Assembly (NCBI GenBank): GCA_021823345.1
Contig: JAKAOF010000005.1
Span: forward strand, 4,206 to 36,304
Length of the DNA stretch: 32,099 nucleotides
Reading direction: 5' to 3'
Source of the DNA: Thermoplasmata archaeon
Lineage (GTDB): Archaea > Thermoplasmatota > Thermoplasmata > Lutacidiplasmatales > UBA184
Made by a program: the position numbers and the translations under genes. A model generated the notes under the pieces. That model did not search any database. It was not told the DNA's origin and saw only the letters and a list, made by a program, of their open reading frames with translations. This document shows positions 27,238-32,099 of the stretch, one piece after another. Each line of letters begins with the position of its first letter. Position 1 is the first letter of the stretch.

Positions 27238-28638
27238 ATGTCAAACACTCGGGCAGAACGGGATTCGATCGGGGTGCGGGAGATACCGGCGGACGCCTAC
27301 TACGGCATCAACTCCCTGCGGGCCCAGGAGAATTTCCCGGTGAGCGGGATCACGATACCCATCCCCGTCGCGCGGGCCTACGGTTACATCAAGCGGGCCG
27401 CGGGTCGGGCCAACCAATCCCTCGGAAAGCTCGATGCCGAGCGGGCCAGAGCCCTCGACCAGGCCGCGGAGGAGTTCCTCGCGGGCAAGTTCGACCACGA
27501 CCTCATCGTGGACGCCTTCCAGGCCGGGGCAGGCACCTCGACCAACATGAACGTCAATGAGATCCTGGCGAACCGCACGCTGGAGATCCTGGGAAAGTCG
27601 CGCGGAGATTACGCGTATCTCTCGCCCAACGACCATGTCAACATGGGCCAATCCACCAACGACACCTATCCGACGGCGCTCAATCTCGCCATCCTGCTCG
27701 CCTGGAAGGACCTCGAGCCGAGTCTCCGTCTCCTCATCCGGAGCCTCCGGGGAAAGGAGCGGGAGTTCGCGGACGTGCCCAAGTCCGGACGGACGCACCT
27801 CAAGGACGCCATGCCGATCACCCTGGGTGAGGAGTTCGGGGCGTACGCTTCGGTCCTGGAGCGACTCTTGGAGGGACTTCCTCGCGTGCGAGAAGGCCTC
27901 GAAGAGATCCCCCTCGGCGGAAATGCCGTCGGGACGGGCATCAACACCCCGGTGGGGTTCCGGGAATCGATCGTACGGAACCTCTCGGAGCTCTCCGGAT
28001 TCTCCTTCCGAAGGAGCCGGGACCCTTTCGAAGGGATGCAGAGCCGCTGGGCCCCCCTGGCCGCCTCCGGGCTCTTGCGCGGCATTGCGGTCGAGCTCTC
28101 GCGGATCTCGAACGACCTCCGTTTGCTCTCCTCGGGGCCTGCCACGGGACTGGATGAGATCCGGCTGCCGGAAGTCCAGGCCGGTTCCTCCATCATGCCC
28201 GCCAAGGTGAACCCGTCGCTCGCGGAGTGCCTCAACCAGATCTGCTTCCATATCGTGGGATCCGACACGGCCGCCACCCTCGCGGCGGAGGCGGGCCAGC
28301 TCGAGATCAACGTCATGATGCCCGTCATGAGCTTCGAGATCCTCTTCTCGATGGGCTTGCTCACGCGCTTCCTCCCCGTCTTTGCCTCCAAGGGGGTCGA
28401 TGGCATCACGGCGAACCCGGAGAAGTGCAACGCGTATCTCCTCGCCTCGTCCTCGATCGCCACGATCCTGACACCGAAGCTCGGATACCTCAAGGTCGCC
28501 GAGGCGATCAAGAAGTCCTCCAAAGAGGGGATCTCCGTGAGCGAGTACCTCGTACGCGAGCAGCTCCTCTCGTCTGCCGAGGTCGACGCATTGCTCGGCC
28601 GAAAGGCATTGCTCGAGATCACGAAACCGGTGGCTTGA
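27238..28638 (+). CDS. aspA: Aspartate ammonia-lyase (aspartase/fumarase superfamily)
   Basis: A 466-residue lyase of the aspartase/fumarase superfamily, which reversibly eliminates ammonia or water to give fumarate. The family signature GSSIMPAKVNPSLAE holds the catalytic serine loop. Other blocks are AGAGTSTNMNVNE, NMGQSTNDTYPTA and SGRTHLKDAMPITLG. Features favouring aspartase over fumarase are the N-terminal REIPADAYYGINSLRA, the NQICFHIVG segment and GITANPEKC, which matches GITANKEVC of bacterial AspA. Class II fumarase remains possible. GGAGGA lies 9 bp before the ATG, and TTTAAGA at 27174 is a likely TATA box. The frame is open upstream but reads as non-coding. Confidence 0.85.
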   Translation: MSNTRAERDSIGVREIPADAYYGINSLRAQENFPVSGITIPIPVARAYGYIKRAAGRANQSLGKLDAERARALDQAAEEFLAGKFDHDLIVDAFQAGAGTSTNMNVNEILANRTLEILGKSRGDYAYLSPNDHVNMGQSTNDTYPTALNLAILLAWKDLEPSLRLLIRSLRGKEREFADVPKSGRTHLKDAMPITLGEEFGAYASVLERLLEGLPRVREGLEEIPLGGNAVGTGINTPVGFRESIVRNLSELSGFSFRRSRDPFEGMQSRWAPLAASGLLRGIAVELSRISNDLRLLSSGPATGLDEIRLPEVQAGSSIMPAKVNPSLAECLNQICFHIVGSDTAATLAAEAGQLEINVMMPVMSFEILFSMGLLTRFLPVFASKGVDGITANPEKCNAYLLASSSIATILTPKLGYLKVAEAIKKSSKEGISVSEYLVREQLLSSAEVDALLGRKALLEITKPVA

Positions 28639-28641
28639 ACC

Positions 28642-28657
28642 GGAGCACCCCGGCTCC
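28642..28657. terminator. Hairpin between convergent aspA and rpoD
   Basis: GGAGC, loop ACCCCG, GCTCC: a perfect 5-bp stem within the 34-bp gap between the two stops. It is similar in size and placement to the hairpins at 11895 and 24267. Confidence 0.4.
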
Positions 28658-28672
28658 TGCGAGGAAGCCGAG

Positions 28673-29518
28673 TTAACCGAGGGAGACGACCGAGTCGCGG
28701 AGATCCTCGATCTCCGTGACCAGGCCCTCCAGGGCCAGTCGGAGGGCTTCGCGGGGGGTCATCGACCCGTCCGTCTCAAACGTGAAGAGATACGAGCTCG
28801 GGTCGGTCTCCACCTTCACGCTGCCATGCGTGCAGGCGTGCTCGCAATCCTTGCAGAGGATGCAGGCATCGGGATTGCTCGCCTCGAGGTCTCCGCCGGA
28901 GAACTTGAACACGTTGGTCGGGCAGACCCCTGCGACCTTCTTCAGGCACGCCTCGGTGCACCCGTTCGCCTTGGTCACCTTGACGACCGGCTGCGGGGTG
29001 AATCCGACCGAATGGGCCACTTGCCACTTTGCGTGCTGGCGGCCCGTGCCCATCACGGCCGTCGCGTAGGCCAAGATCGCCTGCTTGGCGCCCAGGGTCA
29101 CGATGGGGACGTCCCCCTCGGCAACTGCGAGCTCGGGGTCCCCGAGCGGCACGAGGTCCCGCGCATAGACAGTGCTCGGTCCCTTCTTGTCCATCGTGTA
29201 CACGATCTGGCAGTGGGCACAGCCCTCACCCTTACAGGTGCACTTGTCCTTGAACTTGAAGCTCTTGGGCTTGGTGGGAATGGGAAGCAGGCCGAGGCGC
29301 AGCGCAACGGCCTCATCGAAGAGGCTGGTGGAAAGGTCGTAGTCCGTCGCGGTGGCGTCATCGTGGACGGTCCCAAGGTGGAACTCCACGTCGTCGATCG
29401 CCATCTTGGGGATGTCGGAGATGAGGGACCGGCGTACCGCGTTCACCTCGGTCGCCGTGGTGTCGTGGAACCGGATGAGGGCCTTCTTGGTGGACAGCTC
29501 CTTGACCTCAACTTCCAT
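28673..29518 (-). CDS. rpoD: DNA-directed RNA polymerase subunit D, with iron-sulfur domain
   Basis: A 281-residue assembly-platform subunit, equivalent to RPB3 and bacterial alpha. The start (LSTKKALIRFHDTTATEVNAVRRSLI) and the C-terminal FTFETDGSMTPREALRLALE form the dimerisation domain. A zinc-type CxCx4Cx2C set lies at residues 93, 95, 100 and 103. A ferredoxin-like insertion holds Cys187, 191 and 199 and then Cys219, 222, 225 and 229. Cys219/222/225 plus Cys199 can bind one 4Fe-4S cluster; the second site has only Cys187, 191 and 229, consistent with a 3Fe-4S cluster or a lost one. A strong ribosome binding site (AGGAGGT) precedes the ATG. It ends the rps13-rps4-rps11-rpoD operon. Confidence 0.96.
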   Translation of the reverse strand: MEVEVKELSTKKALIRFHDTTATEVNAVRRSLISDIPKMAIDDVEFHLGTVHDDATATDYDLSTSLFDEAVALRLGLLPIPTKPKSFKFKDKCTCKGEGCAHCQIVYTMDKKGPSTVYARDLVPLGDPELAVAEGDVPIVTLGAKQAILAYATAVMGTGRQHAKWQVAHSVGFTPQPVVKVTKANGCTEACLKKVAGVCPTNVFKFSGGDLEASNPDACILCKDCEHACTHGSVKVETDPSSYLFTFETDGSMTPREALRLALEGLVTEIEDLRDSVVSLG

Positions 29519-29535
29519 GGACTTGACCTCCTGAG

Positions 29536-29547
29536 TTTGATATCAAA
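29536..29547. repeat. Perfect 12-bp palindrome between rps11 and rpoD
   Basis: TTTGATATCAAA, an AT-rich island in a GC-rich operon, lies 10 bp downstream of the rps11 stop and 17 bp before the rpoD ATG. It could be an internal promoter element or an operator; it could also be chance. Confidence 0.4.
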
Positions 29548-29557
29548 TGGGACGAGC

Positions 29558-29941
29558 CTACACCCGGCGCCCGCGGCGTCCTCCCTTGGGTTTGGTCCCG
29601 TCGTGCGGCACCGGAGTGACATCCTCGATGCGTCCGATCTTCATGCCGGCTCGGGCGAGTGCGCGGATGGCGGCCTGGGCCCCGGGGCCCGGGGAACGGG
29701 GTCCGTTCCCGCCGGCGGCGCGCACCATGACATGCAGCGTGTCGTAGCCCTTCTCCTTGAGGATCCCGGCCACGGCGTCGGCGGCCTTCATGGCGGCGTA
29801 GGGGCTCGACTCGTCTCGAGCGTTCTTGACCACCATCCCCCCGCTCGTGTTCGCGAGGGTCTCGGCACCGGTGATGTCGGTGACCGTGATGTGGATGTTG
29901 TTGTAGGAGGCGAATACGTGAGCGATACCGACCTTCCCCAT
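29558..29941 (-). CDS. rps11: Ribosomal protein S11
   Basis: A 127-residue small-subunit protein of the platform. Conserved blocks are [42 protein letters not shown] and [20 protein letters not shown], then [20 protein letters not shown], ending in the basic KGGRRGRRV tail. Length is normal. It starts 3 bp after the rps4 stop, in the standard archaeal order rps13-rps4-rps11-rpoD. Confidence 0.97.
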   Translation of the reverse strand: MGKVGIAHVFASYNNIHITVTDITGAETLANTSGGMVVKNARDESSPYAAMKAADAVAGILKEKGYDTLHVMVRAAGGNGPRSPGPGAQAAIRALARAGMKIGRIEDVTPVPHDGTKPKGGRRGRRV

Positions 29942-29944
29942 GAC

Positions 29945-30526
29945 TTACCCTGGAACGGAGGGAGCCCGTGAAGTGGCTTCTCCGCTCTCGATCTTCTGTT
30001 TGATGGCGACCCGGAGTGGGTGGCCCTCGTCAAGGAATGGACTGTAGGCGTTGTACGTCACCTTGGCCTCGTCGTCGCGGCTCGTGAGGTATCCCGGGGA
30101 GCGCACCTTGTGGTTGCCCACGGAGACGTGCCCATGGACGATGAGTTGCCGTGCCCCGGAAAGCGTGCTCGCCAATCCCTTGACGTAGACGATCCACTGC
30201 AGCCGGCGCTCGAGGAGCGACTCGATGGTGAGGGAAAGCACATCGTCGAGCGAGTTCGAACCCACGGGAAGTGTCCCGAACCGGACGAGCGACTCGAGGA
30301 GGGCCTTCGTCTCCTTCTCGGCCTGGACCTCCTTGGCCCGCACTCGGGCTTGAAGTTCCCGGGCCTGGCCACGGTAGTTCCGGAGACGGAACTGGGCCTT
30401 CCAGAGCTCCCGCTTGTTCTTGAGCCCGAACTTGGTCATGAGCTTGTTCTCCTCGGCCATACGGGCCTCCTCCCAGGGATGCTTCGGCCGTTCGTACGTT
30501 CTTCGGAGGAATTTGGGGTCACCCAT
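29945..30526 (-). CDS. rps4: Ribosomal protein S4
   Basis: A 193-residue primary 16S rRNA-binding protein. It starts MGDPKFLRRTYERPKHPWE, typical of archaeal S4, and carries the S4 RNA-binding domain in LERRLQWIVYVKGLASTL, then ARQLIVHGHVSVGNHKVRSP. The C-terminal tail GEATSRAPSVPG is short and variable. It lies 11 bp after rps13 and 3 bp before rps11, so it is co-transcribed with both. Confidence 0.97.
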   Translation of the reverse strand: MGDPKFLRRTYERPKHPWEEARMAEENKLMTKFGLKNKRELWKAQFRLRNYRGQARELQARVRAKEVQAEKETKALLESLVRFGTLPVGSNSLDDVLSLTIESLLERRLQWIVYVKGLASTLSGARQLIVHGHVSVGNHKVRSPGYLTSRDDEAKVTYNAYSPFLDEGHPLRVAIKQKIESGEATSRAPSVPG

Positions 30527-30537
30527 GGACTATCCTA

Positions 30538-31173
30538 CTACGCCTTCTTCTCCTTGTCGGAGCTCTTCGCGGCCTTGGCGGCTTCTTGCAGGCTCTTCTT
30601 CATCACACCGGCGGCCATGCCCGTGCGTCCGTTGGAGCGCGTGCGTTGTCCGCGGACCTTCTGACCGCGCTCATGTCGGATCCCACGGTAGCACCGGATC
30701 ATCCGCATGAGGTTGACATCGTCACGGACAGCCGTGTCCAGCTCGGCGGAAACATAGTGTCGGTTGTCCCCGTTGGACCGGTCCAGCCGGTGGTTGATGA
30801 GCCAGTTCGGGACCTTTTCGTTGAATGCCAAAAGAAGTTCTTCCAGGCTTTCGGTCTCGGCCTCGGAGTAGTCCCCCATGCGCTTCCGGGGGTCCATTCC
30901 CGAGAGATGTGCGACGGTTTCCGCCACTCGGCGTCCAACCCCCTTGACATCGCTCAGGGCCATCAGCATCGGGCGTTGACCACTAAGGTCGGTGTTCGCG
31001 AAGCGAACGATGTGTCGGAAGTTCGGATTCTCCACCTTGACGGGGGCGGGCTTGGCTCCTCCCGATTCGGACTTTCCCTTCTTCTCTCCGCCCTTCTTCT
31101 GCTTCGGGGTGGAGGGAGCGGGCGTGGTCGCTGGAGGGGCTTCGGTACTTTCCGCTTCCTTCTTTCCGGGCAC
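30538..31173 (-). CDS. rps13: Ribosomal protein S13, with long N-terminal extension
   Basis: A 211-residue small-subunit head protein. The S13 core begins near residue 50 (NFRHIVRFANTDLSGQRPML), has the helix-hairpin-helix ALSDVKGVGRRVAE, and ends with RCYRGIRHERGQKVRGQRTRSNG followed by a Lys/Ala-rich tail. Archaeal S13 usually has about 150 residues. The extra N-terminal about 48 residues are Pro/Thr/Ser/Lys-rich (for example TPAPSTPKQKKGGEKKGK) and probably disordered. The GTG start is backed by GGAGG 7 bp upstream and by a TATA-like TTTTAAG about 45 bp upstream. A later start cannot be excluded. It is the first gene of the operon. Confidence 0.95.
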   Translation of the reverse strand: MPGKKEAESTEAPPATTPAPSTPKQKKGGEKKGKSESGGAKPAPVKVENPNFRHIVRFANTDLSGQRPMLMALSDVKGVGRRVAETVAHLSGMDPRKRMGDYSEAETESLEELLLAFNEKVPNWLINHRLDRSNGDNRHYVSAELDTAVRDDVNLMRMIRCYRGIRHERGQKVRGQRTRSNGRTGMAAGVMKKSLQEAAKAAKSSDKEKKA

Positions 31174-31216
31174 TACGTTTCCTCCGTTGAGGCGAGTGTC
31201 CGAATATCAACTTGCT

Positions 31217-31223
31217 TTTAAGA
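31217..31223 (-). promoter_or_regulatory. TATA-like box of the rps13-rps4-rps11-rpoD operon
   Basis: The minus strand reads CTTAAAAGC around this site. It predicts a start near 31193 and a leader of about 20 nt that holds the GGAGG ribosome binding site of rps13. Confidence 0.5.
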
Positions 31224-31612
31224 TTACCTAGTGCGAGAACGAAGACCTGCCCCTGTTTTCCCTCCCGGACATGGGAACGCGGGATCTCCGCGTGACCCGC
31301 GGTACTCGGAATCCTTGACGTAGGAAAGGCCATCGATTAACGGATTGAACTGGTAGAGGGGGAATCCCACTTACCTATAGCGAACGCAGTTCGGTACAGG
31401 CCGGGCCGCAGTATCTGCCGAAGTCGAGTCATAGTAAGCATAACGGGCACCACTCAACGCAACCTGTAAAGGAATCTCAAAGAAACACCTAATATTGCCT
31501 CGTTCCATATACTTGGTATGCCCATGGGTCCACCGAGACCGTTCCCGACAGCCCGTCGATCTCCTGAGCCGTCTCCCTCCGGTACGGAAAGATTCTCACC
31601 TGAGCTGAATGG
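31224..31612. other. Intergenic stretch without a supportable gene
   Basis: About 390 bp between the divergent rps13 operon promoter and the membrane protein gene. Frames on either strand are short or out of character. TAATATT at about 31491 and CCATATAC at about 31507 are AT-rich elements that could be the promoter of the downstream gene. I found no tRNA, 5S, SRP or RNase P RNA signature. Confidence 0.5.
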
Positions 31613-31621
31613 ATGTGGAGC

Positions 31622-32099
31622 ATGAGTCCTCCCTCCCAGACTCGAACCAACTCCGGTACCGTTCGGCGAAGGGCATTGCGGGGTTCGGTCCTCGTGCTAC
31701 TCGGGCTCGTAGTGCTCGTGGCCGCCTCGATGAGTACGTGGTACTCGATCGTGAATACGGAGACGCTCACACCGACCTCGGGACAAGCGAGTTCGTCGCA
31801 GACGGGGCTGACCTTCGGCCCGTTCACCCCCTGTCCCAACATCGTGGTCTTCAATGCCCCCGCCTTCACGCAGAATGCGTGCGCAGGAAGCGACCTCAGC
31901 TTGCTCTACAATACGGTCCGGGACATCGAAGTTATCGGCATGGGAGTGGGACTTTTGACCGGTTTACTGGGATTGGGACTCGCGATCGGCCGGTCCCTTG
32001 CACAGAAGATTTCCCCCAACATGGTGGTGGTGTTGGCCCTCGTGGCCACCATTCTTTTGGTCGCCGCACCGCTCGCGCTCGCCGTAGAACAACCTGCAG
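31622..32099 (+). CDS. Membrane protein, 3' end outside the window
   Basis: An open frame of at least 159 codons that runs off the window. The basic start (TRTNSGTVRRRALRG) leads into a helix at residues about 20-40, then an external loop of about 60 residues rich in Ser/Thr with two cysteines (71, 87). A second helix follows at about 105-123 (GVGLLTGLLGLGLAIG) and a third at about 134-154. I do not recognise the family. The layout suggests four helices with the last one cut off. An in-frame ATG at 31613 would add three residues. No clear ribosome binding site is seen for either start. Confidence 0.6.
   Translation, partial: MSPPSQTRTNSGTVRRRALRGSVLVLLGLVVLVAASMSTWYSIVNTETLTPTSGQASSSQTGLTFGPFTPCPNIVVFNAPAFTQNACAGSDLSLLYNTVRDIEVIGMGVGLLTGLLGLGLAIGRSLAQKISPNMVVVLALVATILLVAAPLALAVEQPA

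Noticed and set aside
31224-31612. Structured RNA (SRP RNA, RNase P RNA, 5S rRNA) in the longest gene-free stretch
   Set aside because: None of the conserved core motifs of these RNAs could be recognised on either strand. A covariance-model search would be decisive.

Overview
This window is archaeal. It holds an RNA polymerase operon (rpoH, an unsplit rpoB, split rpoA'/rpoA''), archaeal NusA, L30e, Alba, type 2 methionine aminopeptidase, a cysteine-rich RpoD and ribosomal proteins S13, S4 and S11. The DNA is GC-rich. Many genes have a TATA-like box about 26 bp before the start codon, which suggests leaderless transcripts, while operon-internal genes have strong GGAGG-type ribosome binding sites. 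The unsplit rpoB together with an FtsZ-family gene and Alba fits a Thermoplasmatota-type (Thermoplasmata) euryarchaeon. That placement is an inference from gene content, not a phylogeny.

Layout: (1) 1-1.1 kb, a small membrane protein and a LUD/LutC-like protein. (2) 1.2-11.1 kb, minus strand: a small hypothetical gene, a free Lrp/AsnC-type RAM domain, UPF0147, an intron-bearing tRNA-Lys, then rpoH-rpoB-rpoA'-rpoA''-rpl30e-nusA. (3) 11.2-18.1 kb: a DUF6448-like protein (plus strand), then on the minus strand a glycosyltransferase, a 56-residue membrane protein, a ribbon-helix-helix regulator coupled to an FtsZ-like GTPase, map, a Sua5/YrdC protein, ndk and an orphan DppB-type permease. (4) 18.4-22.1 kb: an AhpC-type peroxiredoxin and a methionine module (MetF-like protein divergent from a methionine synthase split into two genes). 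(5) 22.2-28.6 kb: a large polytopic protein, an acidic-tailed membrane protein, alba with a long leader, a DUF1614-like/RDD fusion and an aspartase-type lyase. (6) 28.7-31.2 kb, minus strand: rps13-rps4-rps11-rpoD. (7) A non-coding stretch and the start of a membrane protein that runs off the window.

The most striking feature is the tRNA-Lys(UUU) at 10017-10155. It does not fold as read, but it becomes a fully canonical 74-nt tRNA once two short introns are removed, one in the D-loop and one in the T-loop. Each intron sits in a near-perfect bulge-helix-bulge motif. The tRNA lies only 9 bp after the UPF0147 stop and 33 bp before rpoH.

A second point of interest is the ribbon-helix-helix/FtsZ-like pair, which overlaps by 23 bp and has two identical 12-bp boxes, each holding a 9-bp palindrome, between its TATA box and start codon. 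The FtsZ-like protein keeps the nucleotide-binding glycine loops but appears to have lost the T7 catalytic aspartates and the C-terminal domain, which a proline-rich tail replaces. The arrangement recalls the haloarchaeal cdrS-ftsZ2 operon. No mobile elements, CRISPR arrays or rRNA genes were seen.
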